Notes: generated by a model from the letters alone, not told the origin. DNA of 64,000 bases from Theobroma cacao (GCF_000208745.1 NC_030858.1:16004091-16068090), one strand, 5' to 3'; counted from the stretch's first letter, positions 24,211-37,700 are shown. Numbers and translations are program-made.

Positions 24211-26009
24211 TTCTTGAGTAACTGCTTCTTGTGGCTCTATATATAGAGTTGTGACAATTCATTTTGATAAAACAAAGATTTTCTTGAGCTATTGCAAACA
24301 TATTTTCACTCTTATCTTTTTTCTCTTATTTTCTTCTACTTAGTTCTTCTCTACCCTATTCTTAGTTTTACTCAATTGTTTTGACAATACTATTACTTTG
24401 CTACTTGCCTCTTCTCTACCTATTTTCAACCATTAGTCTAATACCTGTTGGTATATTTTCAAAATAAACGATTGTCTCTTCAAATCGAAAGCTATCTTAA
24501 TTCAAAGGTTATGTCATATAGTGTGACTATTGGATTATCAGTATGTCTTTCATGTGAATAGTTATATCTTTTAGTAAAGTGACGTGTTGAAAAAACATCT
24601 CTAAATCCAAAGGTTATGAGACAACAAAAAAACCACAACAACTCAAAAGTTTAGATATAAAAAGTTATATTTTCATATTATAGCTCAAAGATTATATCTT
24701 ATGTAATGAATGGTTGTCCTTTTATAAAGTGATTATTGAAACAATAACTTTATCCAAGGATTGTGCTTTACAAAAATGCAAAGGTATCTTTAAGACAAAG
24801 AGGTGCCTTGATGAAATGGTTGTGTTGTTAAGAAGAGACTCTTGCAAGCCTATATAAAGGACTTGTTGCTAACCATTTTGACACACAAAAAGACAAACAA
24901 GGCAAGTAGAAAAATCAAGAGCAAGAGAAGTGTTATGTTCCTAAAATTAACATAAGCTCTTAAGTTTCCATCAAATACCAAAGGAGTCCAAATTCTTTTT
25001 AATCTACTTCCTGTAGAAAGTAGGCTCTAAGGTTGAACAACATTGCAAACCCTTGAGTGTATCCAGTAGTCTACTCTCGTATAATGCATTTACAAAGTTA
25101 GACATTAGTTTCATTGTATCTCTAAGGCTATTCGTATAATTTCCTTTTTGTGTACTAAGTGTTGGGGGCAAAAGAAGTCTTAAAGATGGTGTTTATTGAA
25201 AGGTTTGTCTTGGAGTCAATTTTTTCAATTCTTTGAATTCCATTTAAATTCCATTTGCACCAACACTACCCACCTATTGTCTTCCATTTGCCACAACGCT
25301 CAGTACTTAAAAGATTGCTCCAATCTTCCTCTTTGTTGTCTCTAGTACATTCTTTTACTTATTTGCAACGTTTCCTTTCTCCTTATCACAAGATTCCTTT
25401 TATAATGTGATAAGAAAAAAATGCAAGTAGTATGGATCACATAAAGCCTTCTAAAGGAAGAACATTCAACAAATAAACCAACAAACCACAATGTAAATAT
25501 AAGAATCCAACATAAAGAAATTTGAACTCATTGAATTTAAAAACTTAATAATTCAACTTGTAGGCCCTCCATTCGACTATTGTGACAAAATCTCACTAGT
25601 TTTGATTTAATTGCTACAATTAGTACATTAGTACCTTGACAAACAATGAACCTTCTATAATTCTTTGATATTTTGAAAGCAATTATGATTAGATTAACTC
25701 CATTTAGTCCAAAAAAACAAATATTTTATAAGTGAGGACATAGAAAATGATAACCAATCCTATTTGACCGATTTTAGGATAATCTTGTGACAAGTGGTTA
25801 CGTTTCAAGTTTGTTACGATAAGCATTTTTACAACGATTCTTGGTTTTGAACACTTATCCACAGCCTTAGATCGAAGGGTCGAAAACAGCATGACCAAAT
25901 ATTGTTTAGATTCTAAAGTAACAATTATTTAAAATTCCTATATAAAATAAACTAAATATTTACACATATTAAGACTCAAATCCATAATAAAAGGATTATT
26001 GTTCCAAGC
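24211..26009. other. Spacer, possible LTR-like sequence
   Basis: No coding sequence was recognised. The segment 24450-24900 repeats motifs such as caaaggttatg and caaagattatatc, and contains a good TATA-like box (ctatataaagg, about 24851) followed by an A-rich leader. This resembles the promoter part of a plant LTR, but I could not find TG...CA ends, so this is only a possibility. Confidence 0.35.
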
Positions 26010-26640
26010 TAAAGAGATATTTATGTTAATTGTTAACTTAAAACATTTATATCAAATACAAATAATAAATAAAAAATTACCAACAAATTAAAACAAATCA
26101 AAGAAAATATTAAAAAAATTAAACAAACGTTAAAATTTTGAAATAAAACCTAACAATAAATTAATAATAATGTCTATGTATCACTTTTTAATAATATTTT
26201 TGAATTTGGTAACTATTTGATTTTCATATACCATTATGATGATGATTGTAATTATAGTTTTTTTTAATTATAGAATCAAGGGTTCAATCATATGAAAAAA
26301 AAAATGTTACCTTTTTAAAGATTTTGATCACTGAACTAATTAAATAGTTATTTACATTAATTGTTAACTTAAAACATTTATGTTAGATACAAACTAACAA
26401 ACAAATAAAAAAAAACTACCAACAAAACACACAAAATTAAACAAAATATTAGAAAAACACTAAACAAAAAACAAAAATTTTGAAATAAAACCTAATAATA
26501 AATTAATAATAATGTGAATGTATGATTTTTTAAAGAATATTTATTTGAATTTGATAACTATTTGATTTTCATTCACCTTTTATTATAATGGTTGTAATTA
26601 TAACTTTTTTTAATCATAAAACCAAGGGTTTGATCTTGGA
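26010..26640. repeat. Direct duplication of about 310 bp
   Basis: About 26010-26297 and 26341-26640 are diverged tandem copies. Shared blocks in the same order are attgttaacttaaaacattta, attttgaaataaaacctaa, ataaattaataataatgt, taactatttgattttcat and aagggtt. The duplication ends about 75 bp before the left target duplication of the LINE, so it predates or is unrelated to the LINE. Confidence 0.8.
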
Positions 26641-27339
26641 TCACACCAGAAAGTAAGTTCAATTTTATGGATTAATGGATTGATTGATTCATGATCTAAA
26701 ATTTTTAAGATCAATCTTACACAAGTGGTTAATAATCTGATAAAATAAAAAACCACCGTTCTTCCTCTCTCTCACTTAAAACCCTTACTGATCTTTGCTT
26801 TATCTCTTTTTGTTGTCGCTCCACTACTGGCCGATGTTGAAAAACCCTTTTTTCTTTTCCTTTCTCTACCATCTATATTTCTACTGATTTGTTTTCTTCC
26901 AAATCCTCTCTTTTCCCCTAAAAAAGGACTAAAACTGAAGCATCTTCCCCACATTTCTTGTTGCAATCACCGACTGCCAAGTAGGTATACTTTTTTCTTT
27001 TCTTGTTTTCCCTTCATTCCATAATCCATTGGTTGATTTCCACCAGAATCAAATTACCTTCTTTCCTTATTTGAAAATTTGAGACACAAAAATCCCCTAA
27101 TCTCACTTATTCCTTTTTATTTTTTGATGATATTTGGTTTCTTGGGGTTTTCATAAAAATGATTTAGAGTAAAAGTCATCTTAATATATATAAAAAAAGA
27201 GTCTCTCTAAATTGGAGTTTATGATAGTGGTGTCCTGTTTTTAGAAAAAGTGTTGGTTAGGGCAAATTTCATTATTCATTGGCCTTTAGTTTTTTATTGT
27301 GTGGTTTGTTTATTTTGAATAAGTTGTCAACTCTGAATT

Positions 27340-27990
27340 CATGGAGGACATTAATGATAGTTGGAAGAAATTCAAGTTGTTTGATGAAGAAGCAGACTTT
27401 GTTAGGTTAGGTATTAGAGGAGGTTTAGGCGCTTCAAATAATCACAAAGAATTTTGCTTGTTGGGAACTGTATGGTAAAGATGAAAAGTCAATCTACACG
27501 TTATGATCAAAACGTTAAGCTCTTTGTGGACGATTAATGGTTAAGAAAATTAGAGATAATAAGTTTTTATTCAGTTTCGATGTTAAAGAGGACTTTGAGA
27601 GAGTCAAAGATGGAAGGCCCTGGTCGTCTGAAAGATGTTTGGTGGTGTTGAAAGATTTTGATGGTGAAATTATGGACCCAGAAGAAATCAAATTTGGAAT
27701 GGAAGAATTTTGGGTTCATGTTATCGAATTACCGCTTAAATTGATGACAAAGGAGATAGTTGTTACCATTGGCAAAAACCTAAAGGTTGATGGTGAAGGA
27801 GAGAATCTCAAGGATAGTTTCACGCGTATTAAGGTTTCCATTAGTTTGGTTAAGCCATTGAGATGAGGCCTTATGATCTCTATGGAAGAAGGTAGAGTTA
27901 AGGTTGGAATTTCAATATGAAAAACTACCATGTTTTTGCTACAGGTGCAGTTTGATTGGGCATGTTGAGAATATTTGAGAAATAACTCGC
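27340..27990 (+). pseudogene. LINE ORF1 relic (DUF4283, zinc knuckle)
   Basis: Begins near ATG 27341 (MEDINDSWKKFKLFDEE). After early stops it continues in the frame 27537-27866, with FLFSFDVKEDFERVKDGRPW and FWVHVIELPLKLMT, the DUF4283 nucleic-acid-binding pattern. A zinc-knuckle-like CFCYRCSLIGH follows near 27930-27965. In intact elements this protein packages the LINE RNA. Several stops make it non-coding here. Confidence 0.8.
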
Positions 27991-28549
27991 ATTAATGATT
28001 GTGGAATAGAGGTAAAAAGTCAATATGGTAACTTTCTTGTAGCTCCAATTTGATGGAAGAAAATTGTGGTGATGATAGAAGGGGTGAATTAGAAAAAGAA
28101 GACAAATGAGGAAGGTAATTCAATTGAAAGTGAAAATCAGACGAAGGGGAAAGAATATGAAAAGTGTAGATTCACATAAAAAACTTTAGATAAAATTCTA
28201 GAGGAATCAAACGTACAGTCCAGTTGTGCTAAGTTTAATGATATATTGCGAATTGCTCTTGAGGTGCAAGATAATTTTGATGGTAATAAAGTTAGTAGTA
28301 GACTTGAAGATCTTCATGGGCTATCAAACAAGGATGGTCCACCTAGTAGGAACCAAGAGGTGTCATCACCTTGTAACATAAAAAGGTCTGACTATGTGTA
28401 AGAAAGATCTGCTAAGTTGGTTAAAAAATCGAAAAGAATGATTGACTAGCTAGAGAAAGTATTAATGGGACTAGAAAGAAAAGCAGAATGGAGAAAGAGT
28501 TTATTAATGAACAAGAGGTGCCAAAGGGTCCAAGGGACGTATACCACTC

Positions 28550-29300
28550 ATTGATATGAGATTGGTAAGCTAGAATTGTCGAGGTCTCAGGATTCCTCGT
28601 ACAATTCATATGCTTCTCGATTTTTTGAGGAGTAGAAATACCCATGTGCTTTTTCTAATGAAAACAAAAAAGAGCACAAACGAGAAGGAAAAGTTAAGAG
28701 TTGTTATGCATTTTGATAGCTGTTTAGCAATTGATTTGGTGGGGAGAGTTGGTGGCCATTTTATGGAGAAAGGGTGTAATGGTGGATGTTAAGTCCTACT
28801 CAATGAACCATATTGAAGTGAGACTAAGACTAGGAGTTTTAGGTGGCGTTTGACTGGTTTTTATGGGGCACCTAAATAGATAGATAAGTAGGATAAATGG
28901 GACTTGATGTTATTGCTTAAATCAATATCATTGTTACCATGGATGTGTTTTTGGAGATTTTAATGAAATATTTTTTCAACATGAAAAAAAAGGTGGAGTT
29001 GACAGATGTAAAGCCCGCATGAAAAACTTTAGCGAGACATGTGAATGTTGTGGGTTAAGAGACCTTGGTTTCAGAGGCCCAAAATATACTTGGTGGAATA
29101 ATAGAGAAGAAGGTAAATTTATCATATGCAAGTTGGACAAAGCACTGAGAACTTCAAATTGGATCGATAATTTCCAAATGGTGTTCTAAACAAAGCTCTA
29201 GGAGTGTCTGATCACTTGGCAGTATGTGTGGACCTTTATTATTAGCAACGCATTGAGTGGCATCACGAGTTTCACTTCGAACAAGCATGGCTTGAAGATA
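28550..29300 (+). pseudogene. LINE endonuclease relic
   Basis: Pieces in shifting frames follow the apurinic-type endonuclease order: NCRGLRIPRTIH near 28575, then the GDFNEI core near 28950-28970, GFRGPKYTWWNNREEGK near 29070-29115, and a late segment with VSDHLAV near 29200. This domain nicks the target DNA in living elements. Frame changes and stops show it is dead. Confidence 0.75.
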
Positions 29301-29519
29301 GTGCTTGTGATAATTTAATATAAGAAATTGTTAGCATGATAGAGTCAAATCAACTAGATTTTTTGCAGATGGTGGGTACGATTAAGAAAAAATTTAAATC
29401 AATTAAACTGAATCCTATACAAGACTTAAGAAGAAAATTGAAGTGGAAAAGACAAGAACTGCAATAGCTTTATGAAGGAACTAGTCACTCGTCAAAATTA
29501 AATCTATTCAAAATGAGAT

Positions 29520-31017
29520 CAATTAATTGGTAAAAGTGGAAAAGATGATATGGAAACAGAGATCCAAGGTAACATGGTTGAAAGAAAGTGACAAGAATAA
29601 CAAGTTCTTCCATGGGAGAGCAAAGGAGACGAGGAGGAAAAACACCATTTGGGCCTTGAAGAAAGAGAATCATGAATGGACAGATTCTGCAAGTGAATTG
29701 AGTTTGGTTATTAATGACTATTTTATTCGCTTGTTTTCTTCAAGTCAATTATAGATAGATACAGCCTTGATTGGAATATAGTAAAAAATAATGGGCCAGT
29801 TGAATGTTGATTTAAATGCTAGTATTTCAATAGAGGAAGTGAACAATACTTTGTTCTAAATGCATCCTACAAAGGCTCTTAGACCAGATGGGATACTTGC
29901 GTTGTTTTACTAGAAATATTGGCATAAGCTTGAGAGCCATATCCATAAATTTGTCATTGAATTTCTGGAAGGTCATATAAATTCCTTTGAGATTAATCAT
30001 ACTCATATTGTGCTTATTCTAAAGGAAAATCAGGCAGAAAGGGAAAGCTAATTCCACCCTATTAGTCTTTGCAACATCCTCAATAAAATTGCATTTAACG
30101 TACTTACAAACCGTTTGAATGGTATATTGCCTCAGGTGATTTCTACAAACTAGAATGCATTTGTCCCAGGGAGATTGATTTTGGATAATGTGATAGTAGT
30201 CCAAGAATTTATTCATTACCTGTACAACAAAAGACAGGGCCAATATGGTGATTTTGCTTTGCAGCTTAATATGAGCAAAACATATGACAGGGTTGAGTGG
30301 AATTTTATGTATCGAATTATACAAAAACTAGGGTTCAGAGGTATGTTTCTAATTCAATTATGAGAGGTATCTCCTCTGTTTCTTACTGAATTCTAGTTAA
30401 TGGAATTCCAAGTGAGTCTTTTGTGCCATCTAAAGGGCTACGTCAAGGAGATCCCCTATCTCCATTCCTTTTTGTTATTGCATCAAAAGCTTTGTTTGGT
30501 CTTTTGAATATAGTTATTGTAAATAAGAGATTAATGGGTTCGAAGGTTGGAAGGGGAGGTCCTAATGTCACTCATTTTTTATGGATGATAGCATGATTTT
30601 TGGCAAGGCAAAGGGACAAGACGCTTTGGTTTTAAAAGATATTCTAGCGACTTATGAACAAGCTTCTGATCAGAAGATTAATTTGGAGAAGTTAGCTGTA
30701 TTATTTAGCAAAAATATAAAGGCGAGTGATGTCCAAGAGGTATGCAATATCATGGGAATCAATCAGGGATAGTTGGGTGGAAATTATCTAGGTATGTCGT
30801 TGATAAGAGGAGGAACGAAAAAATAGATTTTTGCTTATGTCAAAGAGAGGGTCCTAAAACGACTATCAAATTGGAAAATAAACTTTTGTCAGTAGCAGGT
30901 AAGGAGGTATTGATTAAATCAGTTGCACATGCCATTTCTACATATGTGATGAGTTGCTTTAAGCTACCAGATTCTGTTTGTCAAGATATTGATTCTACAA
31001 TTGCTAGATTTTGGTGA
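29520..31017 (+). pseudogene. LINE reverse transcriptase relic
   Basis: Recognisable segments in order are QRSKVTWLKESDKNNKFFHG, HPTKALRPDGI (usual KAPGPDG), NAFVPGRLILDNVIVVQE, LNMSKTYDRVEW, GLRQGDPLSPFLFVIASKAL and MDDSMIF. Two catalytic motifs are altered: the usual D-M-S-K-A-Y-D core reads NMSKTYD, and the usual F-A-D-D reads WMDD. Together with stops and frameshifts this rules out activity. Confidence 0.85.
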
Positions 31018-31604
31018 GAGGCGGTGATGAAAAGGATACAAAGATTCACAAGAAGAATTGGAACTCAATGTGCAAATCTAAATTTTTTGGTGGAATGGGT
31101 TTTCGAGATACACAAAATTTTAATCTAGCGATGCTTGCAAAACAAGGTTGGAGGCTACAAATGAAAGAGCCCACTCTTGCGTACCAAGTATTAAAGGCAA
31201 GGTACTTTCCTAGGCATGAATTTGTTGATGCTCCAATTGGATCAAATCCTAGTTATAGTTGGAGAAGTATTAAAGAAAGTCATATGGTAATCAAAAAAGG
31301 GTTGCTTTGGAGAGTAGGGGATGGAACTGATATCTTTGTCAAGAAAGATAGTTGGATTTCGTATGAGACACCGAGACCAGCATTAATGTGTCATGGTGAA
31401 GTAACGGTGGTAATGCGAGTATGCGACTTGTTCGATTCAAGTACAAAGTTGTGGGATGTAGAAAAAATTAGTAGACATTTCTCACCGTTTGAATGCAATA
31501 TGATTTTATCAATCCCAATAAGTAAAAAGCTTCCAAATGATAGAAAATATGGTTTGATAATAAGCAGGGTAAGTATATTATTAAATCTAGCTATGGACTA
31601 CTTT
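31011..31604 (+). pseudogene. LINE zf-RVT region, 5' part before insertion A
   Basis: An open frame with FFGGMGFRDTQNFNLAMLAKQGWRL, LKARYFPRHEF, SYSWRSIKES and LLWRVGDGTDIFV, the typical region after the reverse transcriptase in plant LINEs. It is cut at 31604 by the 2601-bp LTR insertion. Confidence 0.85.
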
Positions 31605-32439
31605 TGTCACGATCCAAATTCTGGGCCATGACCGATGCATGGGCCCAATGGACGTATTCCACTAAGCCCAAGCAAGCCTATTAATCTGACGTGTTCATCA
31701 TTCCATCATAAACTGCTAAGTCACATCTCATAACTTATGGTCAAGATAATATTAAACACTTGCCACCTCATACTAGCATACCAAACAAGTGTACATACAT
31801 TATCTACAACATGTATCTTAATAATTTACATTAGGTTTGTCTATACACAACAAAAGAATACTCAACTTCCAACGGAGGGACTTGGACGAATGTACAGCTA
31901 CTGAATGTCGAGACACCTACCAAAAGATGGATACAAGTCTACAAGGACACCTCATCCTAGTTACCGGCTGCCTCGTGATCTGAAAACATGAAGTTAGAAA
32001 CGGTGAGTATAAACCCAGTGAGTGAACAAGGAAGGGAACAAGCAACATTAGGGAAAAATTTAAAATCATGATGCATTTGTTTTAAAACAATGCAATTTAA
32101 TTTCATTCACATTAAAAACCCCTTATCAAACCCTTAAATGATTAATCACTTGGTAATAATGAACCCACACATAACAATTAATTTGAAAAATGAAGGTTTC
32201 AGTGATACGCAAACAAGTCAAATGCGACAATGAATCTTCACTGCAACGGAATGGCATTCTAGCTGCAACAACGTTGGGATTTAAGTTATTAGCCAAACGA
32301 GGGCTTCTCAACTGGCCAAGGGTTTCTCATTAAACCTCCTCATTTTAAACTTAAATCATTTATTCCTTCATGTTGGAAGTCCATGCTCAACCATGGTATC
32401 AAAGAGGTGGAAAATAGGGCAATAATTGATCAAGATGTG

Positions 32440-32615
32440 AAACAAAGCAGAAAGTTTTTCAATACAGCGAGAATGAATCTCAATGAAGTGAAGTTTCTGC
32501 CCCAAGACAGAAACTTTCTCGCTACAGCGAGAATGCTACAGTATTTTCTCGCTGCAACGAGCTTTCGACCAATCACCCCCTAAAAACCCGAGAGTTTCTC
32601 GCTACAGCGAGAAAC
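32440..32615. repeat. Cluster of ctcgct-agcgag palindromes in LTR A
   Basis: TTTCTCGCTACAGCGAGAAA (32595-32614) is a 9-bp-stem palindrome with a 2-base centre. Near-copies lie at 32515-32533, 32543-32560 (ctcgctgcaacgag) and, degenerate, 32457-32474. Four related units fall within 160 bp. Confidence 0.85.
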
Positions 32616-32865
32616 AGTGCACCAATGAAAAATTTCCCTTCCTCCCAAAGAAAACCACCCTGCTGAAATGTCCAAAACCAATAAGAAACACATAACAACT
32701 TCCCAAAGTTTAACATATCGAATTTCACATACATTACAACCATATACTATTACTCATAAATTTCTTATAACACACATGTTTACATATGTATATATATACA
32801 TATACCCATCATCATCATGCACACCATCCCGTCATCATCATGCACACCATCCCATCATCCCCAAC

Positions 32866-32990
32866 TCATGCGCACTTCCTACTCACACATGGCTAGGTCA
32901 TCATCGGGTTATACGCACTCCCTACTCGTACATAACCGGGTCATCATTGGCTTATGCGTATTCCCTACTCGCACATAGCCGAGTCAATAT
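32866..32990. repeat. Three tandem units of about 43 bp in LTR A
   Basis: Units have the shape (a/t)tgcgca-tcctactc-cacat-gc-(g)gtcatcat. They start near 32866, 32909 and 32951, just after two copies of catcatcatgcacaccatcc. Confidence 0.8.
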
Positions 32991-34210
32991 CATTACACAA
33001 CAATGTACTCATATATATATATCAACACAATGTGGTGGTGCATGAATCAATAATAGTCACATGTCACAACATGGAGACAATTTATCAAAAGCTTGTTCCC
33101 AAGGCACTTGTTTTTATGAAAAGCTAGATAATCCATTCAAATGTTTAGCAAATACATTATATCCCTAAAACAAGTTTTGAATGCAGTTCACTCACCGATT
33201 TATTATTGAGCCTTTAGCTGACTCTAATTCACTTAGTGATCCAATTGAGGTGATGGGGCTTCGTTAGAACCTAAAATCACATTAGTAGCAGCAATAGGTC
33301 AATTCACATACTATAAACCCTAAAAACTATCTCTTAGCTAGCTTTCAATTGCTATATTAAATGGCTATCTATGTTCACTATCTTAATCACTATAAAATGA
33401 ATGAACATCCTCAACAATAAAACAGCTCATAATCTCAATTACTAGCCATTATCCACAGCTAAAAACCAAGCTTAGTACATCACTCACCTTAGGGTTTCTT
33501 TGTAGTTGAATTCTCTTCCAATAGCTTCCAAACAAATGGGGTAATTCTCTTTTTCTCTCTCTAGAATGCCCAAATAGTGAGAGAAAGTATGAAAATAAGA
33601 TTTTTTTAAGGGTTTTAAGGAGAGAGAGTGGAAGAGCACAAGGGTTTATGGAAAGGGTGCACCAAAAGCATGAATTTTGGAGCTATTTAGGGAAGATTGT
33701 GGAGCTTTTTTTTTCAAGCTTGCATGGAGGTGGAGAAGCAACGTGAAATGAAAGAAGAAGAAGAAGGAAAGCTGCTGGAGAATGTAGAAGCTGTTGGAAA
33801 GAAGAGATATTTATAGCCCATGCTTATCCATTTCACTTAAATTACCAAAATCCCCTTCCATGAATTAACTTACTCTCCTCCAACCCTTTATGCAATCTTT
33901 TTACTCCTTTGACACTGGGACAAGGTCCATAATGGTCTAGACATACTCGGGTTCATGAAAACCTAAAATTCTAACCCGAGGTGAAAAATGACCATTTTAC
34001 CCCTACCGTGAAAATAATCAAAATTTTTGTTTCCTTGTCATTTTACCCATATTTTCATCATTCATTTATGCCTTAGGCCTACTTAGGCCATAATATTGTT
34101 TAAAATCTTACTTTATGGGCTCACTAAGGAAATGACGAAATTATCCTTGATCAGGGATATCGCGTATATTTCTATCTACGAGTCTATAAAGGTCAAGGTC
34201 TCACAACTTT

Positions 34211-34740
34211 GTTTTATAACAAGCAGTAATGATGGGGCAAACTCCTCAAACAATTTTTTTGTAATTCGAAAAAAATTTTTGGAATTTAAATATTCTTAAG
34301 AAAATACTCTTGTTTGCTTGGAGAGCTATGAGAGGAATTCTTCCTACTAGGGCTGCTTTATGTAAACAGCATGTGAAAGTGGATATGCTTTGGCATTTCT
34401 ATGGCGATGATCCAGAAATTGATTTACATTGTCTATGCAATTGTTAGTATGCTCAAGCAGTGTGGTTGGCCTCGAGATGGGGATTTAGAGATATTGGGTT
34501 CTAGTTTCATAATTTATTTCAATGGATTTGTTTCCTCTGTGATCAAATTGATAACGAGAATATTGAAGAAATTCTTTGTGTTTTATGGGCAATATGGAAA
34601 GCTAGAAACTTGCTAATCTTTAAGGACAAGAAGATGGAACCACGAGAGGTTGTGAATATGAGCTTGACTATGTGCTGATAATATAGGGAGGCCAATTGTT
34701 CTACCCTTAATATGCAACATATAAATGCTGTGTTGTGGAC
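34211..34740 (+). pseudogene. LINE zf-RVT region, 3' part after insertion A
   Basis: The frame resumes with LLFAWRAMRGILPTRAALC near 34310-34365, the conserved zf-RVT segment, and continues through a Cys/His-poor degenerate stretch and ILCVLWAIWKARN near 34570-34605. Stops interrupt it. Confidence 0.8.
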
Positions 34741-37700
34741 ACCTTGAGTAGACCTAATGGTCTAAAGTTGAACTTAGATGCTACTTTATTTGTGAGGGAT
34801 GGTGAAGCCATGATGGCTGTGGGTTTTGTGGTTAGAAACTCTATTGGTGGCGTGGTACTCATGGGTGCAATAAGAATGTTACACAATTCATTTGCTTATG
34901 ATGCAGAATTGAGGGTTGTTACATGGGTGGTGCTAATATGTGTCACGACTCGGAACCTCCCTAGGGCCCATTACAACCGTCGCGACGTCCCGATTTACAC
35001 TCATTACTCGGAATGCTAATCGAAACCTCGCAAGGCTTACGTATCAGTTTCTTGCCTTTCTTGTGAGCAATCGTTGTTAAACATTCCGTTTTAAACAATT
35101 ACCAGTCATTTCCGGCTCAAGTAAATCAAAAGGCAAAATCATTTTAAAAGGATTTATAGACAAATATTACTATTCAAAATATTGATTAAAATATAGTATT
35201 TTTTATAGAAAACAATATTTATAGAAACACGTGTAAGTAAAATAAATTCATACATACAATAATTTACAAAGTTATGATGTACAATAATAATTACAATGAC
35301 AAGTGGCCCATAAATACACCAAGTGTTGGTGATAGTAACCTATTGTCTGTGAGATAGAGGGGTGAACTGGAATCCTCGACAAAATCGGGTATCTATCAGC
35401 TACCACAGGCCTGAAATATTTGGAAAGGAGGTGGGTGAGATTTTGCAATCCCAATGAGTAAACATACATTATTATAAATATCTAAAGGCGAGTAAAATGG
35501 AAGCTAGTTTAAACAACAAATCACAAACCATTTCATAAGGTTTTCAATTTATTTCTTAAACCATAAAATATTTGTAATTTACCAAAACAGTTGTTAAGAC
35601 TTATGACTTTTATTAAAAATAGGGCTCAAGCCAAAAACTAATCCTCGGGGATACCTTGGTCGAGGCATCTAACTGAGTCCGCCAAGGTTGTTAAGATATT
35701 TACATGTTAAACACATATTAGTTTTGAAAACAAGCCGTTTCTTGGCGTTGGTTGAGTTACACATTCACGTGGGGGTTCGACGTGAAGTGAGCTCTAACAC
35801 TACCCCGGGAGTTACCCTCCTCGCCTCTACAACCGGAGTAACTATATAACCGGATTTACCGTGCCCCTCTAATAGGCAGTCCACGAAAACCCATGACTGC
35901 AGTGACTAAACCCACCAATTTTAATAAAATTTCGACAGTATAACGTGGTTTTTATTTTTTTACCCAGCCTGCATAGTAAAAGACAGCTTACATAAATTCC
36001 CAATGCAATTATAAAATATAGCCACATATACTCATATATCATAAACCATTCATAGGAAAATATATTTTTTAAGACAATTGACAGCCTCCCATTTACTCAA
36101 TTTCATAATCAAAAGTTTCTTATTTCAGATAATCAACACAATAGATTTATTTGTCACATTTATTTTTAAAACATCAAAAGTCTCATTTTAATCTCATTTT
36201 CGTTTCATATAATACATGAAGAGCATTTAAAAATAAACTCTAGATAATTTACAATAATAATAGGTTTACTCACCGTTTGTACAAATTAAATGCTTTCTAG
36301 GTGCCCCGATCACTGTTCGTCGGGTACGACTTCCTTGCTTTTACCGGAAGGCTCTCCTCCTAGACACATTGCAAAAATTACACAATTCACCACATTGATG
36401 CTAAATCACTATGTAATTGACTTAAATCCTATACTAATGCATGGTATGAAATGCAATAGCCTAAAACGGCTTAAACGGGGTATTAACCTATTTTTGGCAC
36501 TTTACCCGATAAATTACTAACTCGCTCCATTTAAACTCCAAATTAATTTTTTTCAGTTTCTATACCTCAATTGCACCCAAATTAACTTAATGTCTCTCAG
36601 TGTGGTGCAAATTATCAGTCCCCATAGCAAATTATGAAAATACCCCTGTGGGTAAAAATTCGTATTTTTACTCTGAAAATTCCTATTATTTTTCTAGGCT
36701 TCTAATTCATCATAATTCCTCAAATAAACATCAAAATCAGCAGCCAATATTCCCCTAGAAAATTCGGCATAATGGGTTTCAATGGGAGAAAATTATTTCT
36801 CTAGCTTATTTTTGCTATATTTCAATATAACCTAACTAAAATCACTTAATTCAATTAAAATCAACCAAAACTCAAGCTCAAAACTCATCTATGGAGGTTT
36901 GGCCAGCATGGGTGTCCGTACCCACTTTCTAATTTTGCATGGAAATGAGAAAAAAATGCATGGGTAGTGAAAATCATAAGGAAAATAAATGAAATTTACC
37001 TTTTTAATGCTTGATTTCTTGATTTCTCTCGATTTTCTTCAAATTTTTCAGCTAGGGTTCTTATTTCTTTTCCCCCTTTTCTCTCCTGGTTTGGACGGCT
37101 TGAAGAAGATGAGAATTCTGGAATTTTGACCTTTTTAAAGGCTAAAATAATATAATATTATTTTATTTATTTTTTTAATGTTTTATTAATTCCTTAAATT
37201 CTAGCCATCCATTTGTTTTCAAATTTTCACCATACACTTGTCCCACATATCCATAGCTTAGATAAAATTCTCACATTTATCCAAAGTCTTGGTGGAGTAA
37301 TTTTTGAAATTTACACTTTTACCCCCGTAAAAGTTAAAAATTACATTTTTGCCCCAAAAACTGAAAAATTGCTCATAGACATATTTTTCATCCCTTATAC
37401 TCATACCATTCTCCAATTTGTCAAATTTGATCTAAATTCTCTCAAAATCTCAAATTTTGTCCGCGAGTGGTAAAATTACGATTTTGCCCCTACACTCCAA
37501 AAATCACCGGAATTAAACTTTTTCACTTCCTATCATTAAATTATACTCCAAATAGTTAATCTTGATCAAAAATTTCACTTCATGATCAAATTATTATCTT
37601 AGGTGGCAAAATGACGATTTTACCCCTGAATATCAAAATTTTCAATTTTTTCCCAAATGAACCCTCGAACTCCAAACAATCATTTTTAGTCATTCTTGGA

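Larger units (their letters stand above)
31605..34205. mobile_element. LTR-type insertion A (probable solo LTR, 2601 bp)
   Basis: Begins TGTCACGATCC and ends GTCTCACA, flanked by a perfect 5-bp target duplication ACTTT (31600-31604 and 34206-34210). The LINE reading resumes on the far side. No second copy of the ends, no primer-binding site and no gag/pol were found inside, so the whole element looks like one long LTR left by recombination between two LTRs. A TATA-like atatttatagcc at about 33808 would suit its promoter. It holds a palindrome cluster and a tandem repeat (listed separately). Orientation is taken from TATA position only. Confidence 0.85.

Noticed and set aside
29527..31631. Individual long frames of the first LINE as host genes
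   Set aside because: They are consecutive pieces of one reverse transcriptase and zf-RVT polyprotein separated by stops and frameshifts.
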